A stretch of 64,000 nucleotides of DNA, taken from positions 62,001 through 126,000 of the forward strand of contig CAMKQH010000007.1 in NCBI GenBank assembly GCA_946414885.1. The letters are read 5' to 3'. Of the stretch, positions 42,237-52,375 are shown piece after piece (position 1 is the stretch's first letter; the number at the start of each line of letters is the position of its first letter). Position numbers and translations under genes: made by a program. Under the pieces are notes generated by a model that ran no database searches, was not told the origin of the DNA, and saw only the letters and a list, made by a program, of their open reading frames with translations. The DNA is from an uncultured Lachnospiraceae bacterium (GTDB lineage Bacteria > Bacillota > Clostridia > Lachnospirales > Lachnospiraceae).

Positions 42237-43523
42237 TTATTCACTAACGGAATTTGCGATCAGAGCGTCTGCCAGGTTCTTGTCATACCAATCAAGCGTT
42301 CTCCTGTTAAAGATACCAAAGTTTTCGCCCGTGGTGTTATAGCATCCGTTATCCCACCAGAAACACTTGATGCCACAGTCATTCATGGCACTCAGGTAAT
42401 CCGTCGCCCACTTGATGACTTCCTCGGAATTTCCCTTGTTCACGGCACCAAATTCCGTGACGATCACGGGCACGTCCTTCTTCAGAAAGAAATTATTGAG
42501 CTGCTTGAGCGTGTTAACGATGGAGGCGCGCTGTGATCCGTCCCAGGTATCATAGAAACTTGCGTCCGTGCCCGCATACGTAAAGTAATACGGCGTGTAC
42601 ATGTGGACTGCCACGGCAATATAATTATCTTCCGGAACCTTAAAATCCTGGATGGCGGTATACCCTGCATTGTTTCCATAGGTGCAAAGAATCAGGATTC
42701 TCTTTTCATTATTTCCGCCGGTACTGCGAACGGCATCCACGAAGGCTTGATTCATGCGGTTGATGATCTCGCGCTCCTGCTTGGTTCCGCCATTCCACTC
42801 TTCCGCCGTTCCCTTGTTTCTGGGCTCATTCATGCCCTCAAACATCAATCGTTCATCATAATCCTTAAATCGCTCTGCCACCTGCGTCCAAATTGCCGTC
42901 AGTTCCTTCGTCACTGCTTCTTCCTTATCAGCCGTCGGCTTCAGCCAAAAGTCCGGTTCATGATGCGTGTCGATCATCACGTACAGACCTGCATTCAGCG
43001 CATAATCCACGATCTCCTGAACGCGGTCCAGCCACTTTTCGTTGATGACGTAATCCGGCGCTTTTCCCAGGTGTTCCGCAAACGTAACGGGAATACGCAC
43101 GGCTTTGAATCCTTGCGCGGCGATCGCATCTATCATCTCCTGGGTAGTCTTGGGATTACCCCAATACGTTTCCGCATTCAAACTGTTACCCGCACCGTGT
43201 GCGTCCAAGGTATTTCCCAAATTCCACCCGATATTTATGTGAGAAAAAAGTTCAAAGACGGCAGACCTGTCCGCAACAAACGGCTCCTTGGGTTCCTGCG
43301 TCTTCAATTCCTGCGAAGCTGGTTCCGGCGTGGAAGACTCCACGGAGGAAGACTCTTCCGTGGAAACTTCCGGAGTCGTTACTTCTTCTGAACTCGAAAC
43401 GCTCTCTTCACTCGTCTTCGCCACGGATCCTTTACCGTTATCGCATCCCCCCAAAAATAACGTTGCCATCATTGCGATGGAAAAAATTGCCATCATTCCT
43501 TTTTTGTGTATTCTTTTTCTCAT
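42237..43523 (-). CDS. GH5-family endoglucanase-type lipoprotein
   Basis: 428 residues. The lipobox is FLGGC (Cys about residue 27), then a Ser/Thr/Glu/Pro linker to about residue 80. The glycoside hydrolase 5 domain follows: HINIGWNLGNTLDAHG, GFKAVRIPVT, MIDTHHEPDF, the acid/base Glu in FEGMNEPRN, and the nucleophile Glu in VIVTEFGAV, ending in KCFWWDNG. It probably cleaves beta-1,4-glucan or mannan at the cell surface. Both catalytic residues are present. A sugar ABC importer operon ends 160 bases upstream. Confidence 0.9.
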   Translation of the reverse strand: MRKRIHKKGMMAIFSIAMMATLFLGGCDNGKGSVAKTSEESVSSSEEVTTPEVSTEESSSVESSTPEPASQELKTQEPKEPFVADRSAVFELFSHINIGWNLGNTLDAHGAGNSLNAETYWGNPKTTQEMIDAIAAQGFKAVRIPVTFAEHLGKAPDYVINEKWLDRVQEIVDYALNAGLYVMIDTHHEPDFWLKPTADKEEAVTKELTAIWTQVAERFKDYDERLMFEGMNEPRNKGTAEEWNGGTKQEREIINRMNQAFVDAVRSTGGNNEKRILILCTYGNNAGYTAIQDFKVPEDNYIAVAVHMYTPYYFTYAGTDASFYDTWDGSQRASIVNTLKQLNNFFLKKDVPVIVTEFGAVNKGNSEEVIKWATDYLSAMNDCGIKCFWWDNGCYNTTGENFGIFNRRTLDWYDKNLADALIANSVSE

Positions 43524-43622
43524 TATAAAATCACCATTTCTTTCTAATGAAATCTGCTAATAAACGATACGCCACACAATTTGGTTCATCGGCGTAAGTC
43601 AATTGGAATAAGAATAAAATAA

Positions 43623-43649
43623 GGGATGGAGTCCCGGAAACACCATCCC
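43623..43649 (-). terminator. Terminator at the end of the nine-gene operon
   Basis: GGGATGG and CCATCCC arms, then TTATTTTATTC on the minus strand. It lies just past the last solute-binding protein gene. Confidence 0.7.
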
Positions 43650-43686
43650 CTATATATACGTAATTTAATTATAGTAAGCTACTTAA

Positions 43687-45207
43687 TTACTTGTTAGCCT
43701 CGTCGATAGCGGTCATGAACTCTGCTCTGTGAGCTTCGATCGTCTCAGAGATAGGCGGGCAGTTAGGGAATACCTGCCAGGTCAGCCAAGGACCCATGTC
43801 GATGGTAGGAATCAGGCCATGATAGGTAACCATACCCTTGGTGGTCATCATATCCAGAGTCTCATTGATTGCACGCAGATCACTAACAACGCCGTTAGCA
43901 TACTGGTTCTTCCAAGCCTTGTAATCTTCGAATCCAGGAAGAGCTACGTTAGCATCGGTGTAAAGGTTCCAAGCGAATGCGATCTTCCAAGCCTTCTCAT
44001 CGCTGTAGTTGCCAGGGATACACATAAGGTTGTTATCCCAGCAGTTGGTGTAATCGCTCATCTGAGGTCCCTTCGGGAACATTACGAAACCAACGGGATC
44101 GGTCATACCAGGGTTGGTAAGATTGCCGTCTGCATCATATGCAGGCTTCAGATCGTTGTTCATCAAGTAAGCCTGGTCAGGAAGGAATACGAACTCACCG
44201 TTCAGGAATGCGTTCTTGTAGTAATCCCACTCAGCACCTTCGGGATCCTGCAGACGATACTCGGTGAACATGTCTCTTGCCCAGTTAAGGCCTTCAACAG
44301 TCTTAGGATCGTCAACCTTGTAAACGAACTTGCCGCTAGCGTCCTTACCAACGAACTCACCGCCGTTGGAGTAAACAGCCTGCTCGGTCATAACGCCGTT
44401 GTTGCATCCGAATGCGTATACTTCGTAAACGCCATCGTTGTTCTTATCCTGTCTAACCTTCTTACAAAGCTCTTCGAACTTGTCAAAGGTCCACTGACCA
44501 TTCTTCTGGAGATCATAGATCTCTTCAGGATCAATGCCAGCTTCCTTCAGCAGTCTCTCGTTGAAGTACATACCGGTACGAGGCTCGGAGTAGTCGCCAT
44601 ACATAGCGTAAATAGCATCGCCGTACTTGAACAGCTCATGAGTCTTGTTCAGCTGGAACTTCTTAGCGCTGAAGTCAAGGCAGCTCAGCTTGGACAAATC
44701 CTTCATCAGGCCACTTGCCATTGCGGACATAACTGCGGGATCTCTTCTAAGAACCCATACGTAGTTAGCGCCGTCATCGGGAGCGGATGCATAATCAACG
44801 AACTTCTGAGGAGTATCACCCCACTCATCCAACTTCTCCTGATGGATCTTGAAGTTGTAAGTGGTCTGGATCCAATCCAGATACTCTTCCTTAGCTTCAT
44901 CATACTCGGTCTTAGCTACGTCGTCATCGGTGGGAGGCCATGCGGTCCACCAGTCACGGATAACGATCTCCATGCCGCCAAGATCGTAAACGTTACCATT
45001 CTCATCCTTAAGAATGGTATACTTGGATACTTCAGTGTCAGTAGAAGACTGTCCGTCATCGCTAGGCTTAACTTCTCCGCCACCCTGGCTGGAAGAAGAT
45101 TCGGAGCTACCGTCTGCGGGAGTCTTTCCGTCACATGCTGCAAGACTAGCGATCATGGTCGTTGCCAATGCAGCTGCCATCAGTTTCTTGAACATTTTAC
45201 TCTTCAT
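43687..45207 (-). CDS. Sugar ABC transporter solute-binding lipoprotein
   Basis: 506 residues. Lipobox SLAAC (Cys about residue 25), then a Gly/Ser-rich linker, then a family 1-type extracellular binding protein fold (NERLLKEAGIDPEEIYDLQK, WTFDKFEELCKKVRQD, MFPKGPQMSDY). The many Trp and Tyr residues (DWWTAWPPTDDD) suit a carbohydrate site. AGGAGG precedes the ATG. It is the last gene of the operon, partner of the two permeases just upstream. No ATPase is encoded here, so a shared MsmX-type ATPase is expected. Confidence 0.85.
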   Translation of the reverse strand: MKSKMFKKLMAAALATTMIASLAACDGKTPADGSSESSSSQGGGEVKPSDDGQSSTDTEVSKYTILKDENGNVYDLGGMEIVIRDWWTAWPPTDDDVAKTEYDEAKEEYLDWIQTTYNFKIHQEKLDEWGDTPQKFVDYASAPDDGANYVWVLRRDPAVMSAMASGLMKDLSKLSCLDFSAKKFQLNKTHELFKYGDAIYAMYGDYSEPRTGMYFNERLLKEAGIDPEEIYDLQKNGQWTFDKFEELCKKVRQDKNNDGVYEVYAFGCNNGVMTEQAVYSNGGEFVGKDASGKFVYKVDDPKTVEGLNWARDMFTEYRLQDPEGAEWDYYKNAFLNGEFVFLPDQAYLMNNDLKPAYDADGNLTNPGMTDPVGFVMFPKGPQMSDYTNCWDNNLMCIPGNYSDEKAWKIAFAWNLYTDANVALPGFEDYKAWKNQYANGVVSDLRAINETLDMMTTKGMVTYHGLIPTIDMGPWLTWQVFPNCPPISETIEAHRAEFMTAIDEANK

Positions 45208-45222
45208 TTTTTTCCTCCTTTT

Positions 45223-45295
45223 TATATATATAATACGTCACTGCCCGTCGGACACATATATTTCCGGGATGCCCTCGGACGTGATATTATATATC
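45223..45295 (-). other. Imperfect intercistronic inverted repeat before the solute-binding gene
   Basis: ATATATAATA-CGTC and GACG-TGATATTATATAT flank a partly paired interior in the gap between permease stop and the binding-protein start. Such hairpins often stabilise the separately abundant binding-protein message. This is suggestive only. Confidence 0.35.
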
Positions 45296-45297
45296 CT

Positions 45298-46296
45298 TTA
45301 CATTTTAATACCGGAACTGGACAAGCTTTCCACAAATCCCTTCTGTGCAAACAGATACAAGATGATCAACGGAAGCAGGAACAACATGGTTCCGGCTGAC
45401 AATACGGCGTTCGAATACGCCACGGATACGGAAGTCTTACTACCAACCAGGCGCGTCATGTATGCGCCCAATCCTTCTACCAGGCCGTTCAGCGTCGTGC
45501 TGAGCAAAGGCGTGGTGCCAAGGAACATGCTGGAGTAGAATCCGTCCGTCCACTGCCATACGTAAGCAAACAGGAAACAGGAAGTCAAGATCGGCTTTGC
45601 ATCGGGAAGCATAATGCGAAGGAAGGTCTTCATCGTGCCGCAACCGTCAACGTAAGCAGCCTCTTCCAACTCCTTCGGAATGTTACGGAAGAACTGTCTT
45701 ACCATGTAGATGTACAGGCCGTTCTTCAATCCCATGCACAGAAAGCTCATCATAAAATAGGGTAAAACCGATCCCTTAAGGTTTATTGTATCACCAGTTA
45801 TCAATTTTGACAATCCCAAAATATCAAAGAATCTAAAATGCAGATGCAAAGATACCGAAACTGTCTGCGGAGGTACAAGGATTACCAGCATTACGCAGGC
45901 GAACCAGAACTTCTTGAACGGGAAGTCAAACCTGGCAAATCCGTATCCCACAACGGTGGTTACCGCCACCTGAATCACCGCGATTGCCAGCGACATGAAG
46001 AAGGAATTGAACAAGCTCTTCTGATAGTTCATCAGTTTGGCAGCCAACTCATAGTTCGCGCTCGTGGGATGCGCAGGAATGGAAATAACGGTAGGATTAT
46101 AGATGTCTCCTTCCGGCATGAAGCTAATGGAAATCTTGTTAAAGATCGGCTGAAGGATCAAAAAGCACATACCAAACAGAAGAATAAAACGGCAAATGCT
46201 AATACCATACTTCATTATGGTCTTCTTCAGCAGATATCCGTTGGACTTTCTATTTCTTACCCAAAAGTTGTCTTTCTTTACTTTCACCTTACTCAT
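45298..46296 (-). CDS. Carbohydrate ABC importer permease (MalG type)
   Basis: 332 residues with six transmembrane segments. The cytoplasmic EAA loop reads EEAAYVDGCGTMKTFLRIML, then PDAKP, the site where a MalK-type ATPase docks. The gene overlaps the preceding permease gene by eight bases. Together with the MalF-like partner and the lipoprotein downstream it forms the second importer of the operon. Confidence 0.88.
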   Translation of the reverse strand: MSKVKVKKDNFWVRNRKSNGYLLKKTIMKYGISICRFILLFGMCFLILQPIFNKISISFMPEGDIYNPTVISIPAHPTSANYELAAKLMNYQKSLFNSFFMSLAIAVIQVAVTTVVGYGFARFDFPFKKFWFACVMLVILVPPQTVSVSLHLHFRFFDILGLSKLITGDTINLKGSVLPYFMMSFLCMGLKNGLYIYMVRQFFRNIPKELEEAAYVDGCGTMKTFLRIMLPDAKPILTSCFLFAYVWQWTDGFYSSMFLGTTPLLSTTLNGLVEGLGAYMTRLVGSKTSVSVAYSNAVLSAGTMLFLLPLIILYLFAQKGFVESLSSSGIKM

Positions 46297-47197
46297 AATA
46301 GTAAACCCCCTTTGAGATCAGAAATGAAGTAATTGCAATGAATGCCATTACCACCAGGAAGTACACCCAGGACATGGCGGAAGCCAGACCATAGTTCAAC
46401 TGACCGGCCATGATCACCTGAATCTTTGAAATCAGCTCATTGTCAGATCTCATACTGAAGTCGATGATGGTATAAATCCAGTTTACCAGGAAAAGGGAAC
46501 TGATCATGGGGAAGGTAATCTTCCAAAGTGCTTCCCATGCGGTACAACCCTCAATGTCAGCTGCCTCGTACATGCTGGACGAAATGGTCTGCAAACCAGA
46601 CAGGAAAATGATGATCTGGATGCCGGAGGCGATCGCCACGTCATAAATTCCGTCGATAACCTCAAACACCTTTTCAAATGCCTTGGTACCAACGCCGGCC
46701 GTTTTGAAGATCTCCTCAATTACTCCCGTCACGCTGATGCCGGAAGCTGCCTGTTCAATGGTGTCAGCAAGCTGCGCCGCAACGGAGTTATTGTCTTCAA
46801 GACCCAGAACGATGCCGGAGGACAAGATCACGGGGAGGAAGAAAATTGCTCTCACAAGTGCCCTGCCGTGGAATTTCTGATTTAGTATCAATGCCACGAA
46901 GAAGCTGAAGACCATTACCGCAAAGGTATTGATCACCATCTTTGTCATTACTTCCGTCAACTGTCTTACGAAATCAGCATCTATGGTAAAGGCATGATTA
47001 AACCATTTGATGCCTGCATAAGTCTGTACGAAAGAAGCCGGGCCCAGATCCACCTGACAAAAAGCCATGCTCAGCGATTGAAGCAACGGTTTTATCATAA
47101 ACATCAAAAAACCAAGAATGAACGGTGAGATGAACAGGTAACCCGCTATCGCTTTACGTTTTTGAAGACCAGCTAATTTGCTCTTCTGTTTTTTCAT
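46289..47197 (-). CDS. Carbohydrate ABC importer permease (MalF type)
   Basis: 302 residues with six transmembrane segments and the EAA loop YEAADIEGCTAWEALWKITF, then PMI. An extracytoplasmic loop of about 60 residues (GLEDNNSVAAQLADTIEQAA and following) is inserted between segments three and four, unlike the first MalF in this operon. AAAGGA lies before the ATG. Confidence 0.88.
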   Translation of the reverse strand: MKKQKSKLAGLQKRKAIAGYLFISPFILGFLMFMIKPLLQSLSMAFCQVDLGPASFVQTYAGIKWFNHAFTIDADFVRQLTEVMTKMVINTFAVMVFSFFVALILNQKFHGRALVRAIFFLPVILSSGIVLGLEDNNSVAAQLADTIEQAASGISVTGVIEEIFKTAGVGTKAFEKVFEVIDGIYDVAIASGIQIIIFLSGLQTISSSMYEAADIEGCTAWEALWKITFPMISSLFLVNWIYTIIDFSMRSDNELISKIQVIMAGQLNYGLASAMSWVYFLVVMAFIAITSFLISKGVYYYE

Positions 47198-47229
47198 AAT
47201 TCACGATCCTTTCTAAATTTCTCAGTCTA

Positions 47230-50109
47230 TTATCGAACGACGCGATAATCTCTCGCGGGTATTACTTTACCATCCACCTCCAGTGCCTCATTGCCATAGT
47301 TTACGTATACTTTTGTTCCGTCCGCATACGTGGTGCAGGCAAGATCATCGTTAAGCACCTTATGGTCCGTAATCTCCTGATGGAAGGTGTGTCCCAATTC
47401 CTTGTTGTATCGCTCATAGATGCTGAGCATCTTTTGATGCCAGGAATCGTAATTCGCTCCGAAATACTCATCATACAAGGTCTTCTGTAATGCAAAAGGC
47501 GATTCCTTCATAAAGGTGAAGTACAATCCCGCGCCATATTCAACAGAAAGAAGAAGCTCTTTCTCAGGGTTAGCCGCCAGATTGATGGGCTCACCTACGT
47601 AATTCTTGTAACCGTGAAGAGCGATCTGATAGAAAGGAATAAACTCATCAATGATCGTATATTCGCTTCCGTGGAAGTCCATGTTCGTGATGACGTCACT
47701 GTGCACTGCGGCATACTCATTACCACTGTTGATCATAATCTTCGAATTCTTGGACATTTCAAGAAGCGTCTGTTCTTCCGTGTTCTTGGCCTTCTCTCTG
47801 GTCGTGATCTTCTTCATGTAATAATCGCCTGCCAAATCCTGTCCGATGTTACGGAAGGAAACGTTTGCGCCGTAGCTTTGCGTTGCGTCAAACAGAGTAT
47901 GCGCAATCTTGTTTGCCAGATCCGCGTGAAGCATGTAGTAGCTTTCAGAATTCTCTCTCTGGGCATACGTTATCTTACTGTACTGGTAGATCTCAGCCCT
48001 TTCACGACTGATAAATCTTGCCGCGTCAGCGAAGGAATTAAATCCATCCCAAAGCTTACTGTTATACTCGAACAGCGTGACGCCGTCTAAGTAAAGGTCA
48101 ATGCCAAGATTCTTTGCTTCCTGGGCAAGATTGGTCAGATCCTTCTTGCTTCCGCAAGCGCTCACCAGTTTTACTTTCTTCATAATCTTCTGGCTTACGC
48201 CGCCGTTTGCCCATCCGGAAAGCTTCACGGACAAGTTGTTGACACCGTCGTTCTTGAGCTCAGTGATCATGTCCTTCGCTTCTTTATAGGAGGTCAGCTT
48301 TATAGGTCTGCTGGTGGGAATTCCCAAAACCTGTTTGATCTTATCAGCTGCGGCAATGATCTCAACCACAACGGGAGCGTCCGTCTCCTGATTTACGGCA
48401 AATGCCTCAGGATTCTTTTCCTTCAGGTATTCACTGTACTCCTTCGCCATGTCTACGTAGGATCCGGAGTTTACAAAATGATATCTCTGTTTTAACGATT
48501 CATCCGGAAGCTCCGGCATAAATACGTATACGGCCGTATTAGCAACGGAACCAACGTCATATTGCTCACGAAGCACGGCGTGATAAGAGGTATTGACGAA
48601 GTTGAAACTGTTGTCTCTTCCGCCTACGTCCGCCTGAACGTATCCATAGGAGGAACCATCCTCCAAAATGCAGATGAAGGAATTGTCTCCCTTGGAAATA
48701 CCGAAGCAGTTAAAACTGCTGTTTGTCTCGTGAACAAGCTCTTTTCTTACCAGACCGGTGTCCCAGCCATACATGTCGGAGTAATATGCTCTGGAGTTTC
48801 TACTCTTTCCGTTGTTAAATTTGATAACCGCACCGCCACCTTCAGGAACCATGAGGAATCCTTCGTCATCCTTGCTGCCGGCTCCAAAATAAGGCAGAAC
48901 GGTAAGGGTGTAAATGGGGTTGGATGCCTTGTACTCGATTTCCTTGTAAGGAATTTCTACCACAAGATCCTCGCCGTCCAGACGATAATATACGTTTACG
49001 TTGTACGCAGGCGTCTTGGAGGTGGTCTCACGAGAACTCAGCGCTTTGTCTTCCTCGTACTGCTCAGCAGTGTATCCGGCTCTTTCAAAATACTTTGCAA
49101 ATTCTTTCTTATACTGTTCCTTGGTCTTAGGATCAAGAACATAGATGATCTCCGTTTCATACAGAGGATACATTGCCTTCAGTTCTTCCACGTTATCCTT
49201 TTTGCCAGGGTTGTTGATGTCATATTTCTTATAGAACATCTTAACCGTGTCAGCATCATCTTCGTTTGCCCTGATCGCGTCAAGCCATTCCTTCATCTTC
49301 GGCTCGGTCAGTACCGGAGGAACCTGATATTCCTTTTCGATGGTACCGATGGAATACATCATCTTAATGTAATCATTTGTAGCCTCGATCTGATATACGC
49401 CGTTTTGGATACTATTTTTATAGTTATTGTACTTTGTCTCTGCACCGGCTTCGTTTGTATATGACATCAAAAGCGTGGAATGCAGTTTGTTGTACTCATC
49501 CGTTTCAAAACCAACCAGCGGATCGTCACTGACTTCTTCTTCGGTAGGAACGGAATGCCAAACCGCCCCCGTACTCTTAACCTCAATGTCAAACGCCGTC
49601 GTTATGGGATCCATCGTCAGCTTCAGCTTATCATTTTCCAAGACAATGGGATCCTTGCCGCCGTCATAGACATTGATCTTGATCGCCGCTTCCTTTTCAC
49701 CGCCGCTCTTCAGGTGAAGAACCAGATACACGCCGCCCAAGATAATCAACGTAGCCACAACAGGGAAAATCAAGCCCTTTAACCTGTTGATCGCGGCTTC
49801 GCTCAGTAAAGGCTTCTTGATCACGTTGTCCGTTGCTTCCGACTTGACAGCCTTCTTCGGAGTAGCTTTCTTCTCCTCAGCCTTCTTGGCATCAACCTTT
49901 TTTTCATCCGCTTTTTTTGCGTCGGCTTTCTTTTCCTCAGCCTTTTTATCTTCCGGCTTCTTCTCAGAATCCTTGGCATCTGCTTTTTCAGCCTTCACTT
50001 CCTCGGGCTTCTTCTCATCTGCCTTCTGAGCTTCAGGCTTCTTCTCATCTGCCTTTTCAGCTTCCGGTTGCTCCAATTCAGATTTTTTGATTTCCTTATC
50101 TTCGTTCAT
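47230..50109 (-). CDS. DUF5696-family membrane-anchored protein with charged N-terminus
   Basis: 959 residues. Residues 1-95 are a low-complexity run of Lys, Glu, Ala, Asp and Pro (repeats of ADEKKPE/ADAKKADEKK type). One transmembrane segment lies at about 110-130 (LIFPVVATLIILGGVYLVLHL), so the charged tail is cytoplasmic and the long domain outside. The domain has an N-terminal beta-rich part (GFLMVPEGGGAVIKFNNGK) and a TIM-barrel-like half (YLDGVTLFEYNSKLWDGF). I associate this with DUF5696. A glycoside hydrolase-like activity is plausible but not shown. Confidence 0.7.
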   Translation of the reverse strand: MNEDKEIKKSELEQPEAEKADEKKPEAQKADEKKPEEVKAEKADAKDSEKKPEDKKAEEKKADAKKADEKKVDAKKAEEKKATPKKAVKSEATDNVIKKPLLSEAAINRLKGLIFPVVATLIILGGVYLVLHLKSGGEKEAAIKINVYDGGKDPIVLENDKLKLTMDPITTAFDIEVKSTGAVWHSVPTEEEVSDDPLVGFETDEYNKLHSTLLMSYTNEAGAETKYNNYKNSIQNGVYQIEATNDYIKMMYSIGTIEKEYQVPPVLTEPKMKEWLDAIRANEDDADTVKMFYKKYDINNPGKKDNVEELKAMYPLYETEIIYVLDPKTKEQYKKEFAKYFERAGYTAEQYEEDKALSSRETTSKTPAYNVNVYYRLDGEDLVVEIPYKEIEYKASNPIYTLTVLPYFGAGSKDDEGFLMVPEGGGAVIKFNNGKSRNSRAYYSDMYGWDTGLVRKELVHETNSSFNCFGISKGDNSFICILEDGSSYGYVQADVGGRDNSFNFVNTSYHAVLREQYDVGSVANTAVYVFMPELPDESLKQRYHFVNSGSYVDMAKEYSEYLKEKNPEAFAVNQETDAPVVVEIIAAADKIKQVLGIPTSRPIKLTSYKEAKDMITELKNDGVNNLSVKLSGWANGGVSQKIMKKVKLVSACGSKKDLTNLAQEAKNLGIDLYLDGVTLFEYNSKLWDGFNSFADAARFISRERAEIYQYSKITYAQRENSESYYMLHADLANKIAHTLFDATQSYGANVSFRNIGQDLAGDYYMKKITTREKAKNTEEQTLLEMSKNSKIMINSGNEYAAVHSDVITNMDFHGSEYTIIDEFIPFYQIALHGYKNYVGEPINLAANPEKELLLSVEYGAGLYFTFMKESPFALQKTLYDEYFGANYDSWHQKMLSIYERYNKELGHTFHQEITDHKVLNDDLACTTYADGTKVYVNYGNEALEVDGKVIPARDYRVVR

Positions 50110-50148
50110 TGTTCGCCCATCCTTCCACGTTATCGGAATTAATTCCAG

Positions 50149-50805
50149 TTATAATGATCGGAATATTATTTCTCGTCCAAGAGAAATGAAATATGCAACG
50201 CCTTGGGAAATCATACTGAAGAATAGCAACAGCAGGAAGACGATGATCAGCATTGCCGCCAAACTTGCGATGGTGAAGAGTGCATTCTTCATTACGGAGA
50301 ATTCATGGATCTGTCCCATGGCAAGTATGATCCAGAAGAATACCCAGATCAAAGAGACTACGCTGAGCACGGAATAAAACTGCTTCTCTTCCGAAGTCAC
50401 GACATTGCTCAAAATGATCAAAGGAAACTGAATCAGGGGATAAGGCAAAAGGGAATAGCAGGTTGCAATGTATACGCTTCCCAATCTTCCCTTACCGTCA
50501 AACAACGTGGTCGTAGCCCAGTTACCGACAACGAAAATGACAAGGGGAAAGAGGATACTTGCAATATGCAGGAAAATATTTACTTCCTCCCAATAAATTG
50601 GCTCAATCACAAAGCTCGTAAACTGCAGCTTCATGAGCTTTGCCAGGATCGTTAAGATCAAAATGGTATTTGCCGCTGCATAAGTACCGCGTTTTTCATG
50701 AGACAGGTCCCAGAAGCCATCCAGCGGGTGTGTTGCACAATAAAATGCGAACTTAAATGATTTCCAAAACTTTCTAAAACTCTCAATTCTTGCTGAAGTT
50801 AACAT
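50149..50805 (-). CDS. YIP1-family membrane protein
   Basis: 218 residues with five transmembrane segments. FKFAFYCATHPLDGFWDLSH at the N-terminus and the VGNWATTTLFDGKGRLGSVY, then IATCYSLLPYPL motif are typical of bacterial Yip1 domains. GGGAGG is five bases before the ATG and overlaps the end of the NHL-repeat gene. Its role is unknown; it recurs with NHL and DUF5696 partners in sugar importer clusters as I recall. Confidence 0.8.
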   Translation of the reverse strand: MLTSARIESFRKFWKSFKFAFYCATHPLDGFWDLSHEKRGTYAAANTILILTILAKLMKLQFTSFVIEPIYWEEVNIFLHIASILFPLVIFVVGNWATTTLFDGKGRLGSVYIATCYSLLPYPLIQFPLIILSNVVTSEEKQFYSVLSVVSLIWVFFWIILAMGQIHEFSVMKNALFTIASLAAMLIIVFLLLLFFSMISQGVAYFISLGREIIFRSL

Positions 50806-50820
50806 AAAGACCTCCCGGGG

Positions 50821-52359
50821 CTAGAATCTGAAAATATCTGCGGTATCAATTTGAAACTTTATCATCTTGATCCTGCCAATGATCATCGGTACAAGAATAA
50901 TCACTAACAAGATGATGAATACCGTAAATATGTGCTCTTCAACCCATTCCTTTCGGTATTGCTTGAATGCCTTGGAGTAATTGTCGTCATTGTATTTTAA
51001 TTCGAAATACTCCATTGCTTCCTTATAACGCTCTTGTCTCAGAAGCGATCTGCCCACGCCAATGTAAGCAAGGTCATAGTTACCGTTGGCGTTCATTACT
51101 TCCTGCCAGGTTTCACCTGACTTAGCATACTCACCGCCGTCAAACTCATCAATCGCACGATAAATCAGATTGCCATACTCAGTAGGGACAAACGTGGTAA
51201 TGAATCCCGTCTCGTCCAGAACCATAATCTCATAACCCATGTGTTCAATGGACACGGGCTTACTGAAGTAACCTGCAATGTTACCGATTCCGCCGAATGC
51301 ATATAGCATGTGTCCCTGGCTGTCATAGGCGAAAATACGGCCTCTGTTGCCATCAAGTCCCATGTATACCTTATTGGGGAATGCGGTAATGTCCATCATA
51401 CGGGAAGGACCAGTCTTGCCGCCGCCAGTGCCCATGTAAAGGTCGCCGTATACGGGGAAGTCACCGTTTCTGATCAGGATGTCCGTACCCATAAGATTCA
51501 GCTTACGGATGGAATCCATCTTTTTGGCTTTCAGATCCTCTTCCTTAACAAATGCACTGACAACGTAGATGAATCCTTCGTGATCCATGTAAAGATTATC
51601 ATACTCCGTAGGAACAAAGCTAACGCTTCTTTCTCTCTGCTCCTGGGTTGCAAATCTCTTCCACATGTAATCCGTAAAATCATAAGAAACCGGCGTTGCT
51701 CCGACGAAACCGGAGAAGCTTGCGTCTGCCTCATACTTTACCAGACCCTTATTGATACCGAAGGCCACGCAATATACGCGTCCCGCGCTGTCGACCTCAA
51801 TCTTCTTCGGTTTGAAGGAAGTATTTTCGCCAAGGGTTGCGTCGTTGGGCTTCGTGAACTCCAAAACGAAATTCAGCTTGGAATCGATCTTTACGATTCT
51901 GTCGTTGTTGTAGTCGGCAATATACATGTTGCCCTCTTCATCCACCTGGAAATCCGTAGGGTAATTGAAGGTATTGTTGTCAGCCCCCTTAAAGCTGTCA
52001 ATGCAGCGGACAAAATCAAACGTCTGGGGATCCGGATGCTTAAACTCCAAAATCCGGTTATTACCGCTGTCCGTAATGTATACGGAATCATCAACCACGG
52101 TAATACTGGAGGGTTTGTTCAGGGAATGAAGGTTTGTGCTTTCATACTTGAATACCTTTTCAATCTCCAGATCCGCAGCGGAAAACTGTCCCACTACCTC
52201 GTAAGCATCCGGGGACTCCTTCACTTCCCCCCAGTAATCATAGCAATACGTGTATCCTGCGTCTGCCAAGGCAACTAAGGGAGTGCTGAATGCAACTGCA
52301 AATCCGGCGACAAGCAGTGCACAGCGCTTGATCGCTTTCTTAAACTGGTTTTTCTTCAT
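50821..52359 (-). CDS. Secreted, membrane-tethered NHL-repeat protein
   Basis: 512 residues. An N-terminal signal peptide (CALLVAGFAVAFSTPLVALADA) precedes a six-bladed propeller of NHL repeats (LNKPSSITVVDDSVYITDSG, NNRILEF, NYPTDFQVDEEGNMYIADYN, NDRIVKI). A TPR-like part lies near residues 425-465 (NYDLAYIGVGRSLLRQERYK, EAMEYFEL), and a C-terminal transmembrane segment at about 475-495. The propeller faces outside. It probably binds or scaffolds the surface proteins of this operon. Confidence 0.75.
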   Translation of the reverse strand: MKKNQFKKAIKRCALLVAGFAVAFSTPLVALADAGYTYCYDYWGEVKESPDAYEVVGQFSAADLEIEKVFKYESTNLHSLNKPSSITVVDDSVYITDSGNNRILEFKHPDPQTFDFVRCIDSFKGADNNTFNYPTDFQVDEEGNMYIADYNNDRIVKIDSKLNFVLEFTKPNDATLGENTSFKPKKIEVDSAGRVYCVAFGINKGLVKYEADASFSGFVGATPVSYDFTDYMWKRFATQEQRERSVSFVPTEYDNLYMDHEGFIYVVSAFVKEEDLKAKKMDSIRKLNLMGTDILIRNGDFPVYGDLYMGTGGGKTGPSRMMDITAFPNKVYMGLDGNRGRIFAYDSQGHMLYAFGGIGNIAGYFSKPVSIEHMGYEIMVLDETGFITTFVPTEYGNLIYRAIDEFDGGEYAKSGETWQEVMNANGNYDLAYIGVGRSLLRQERYKEAMEYFELKYNDDNYSKAFKQYRKEWVEEHIFTVFIILLVIILVPMIIGRIKMIKFQIDTADIFRF

Positions 52360-52375
52360 TGTTCATTACCTCCCG

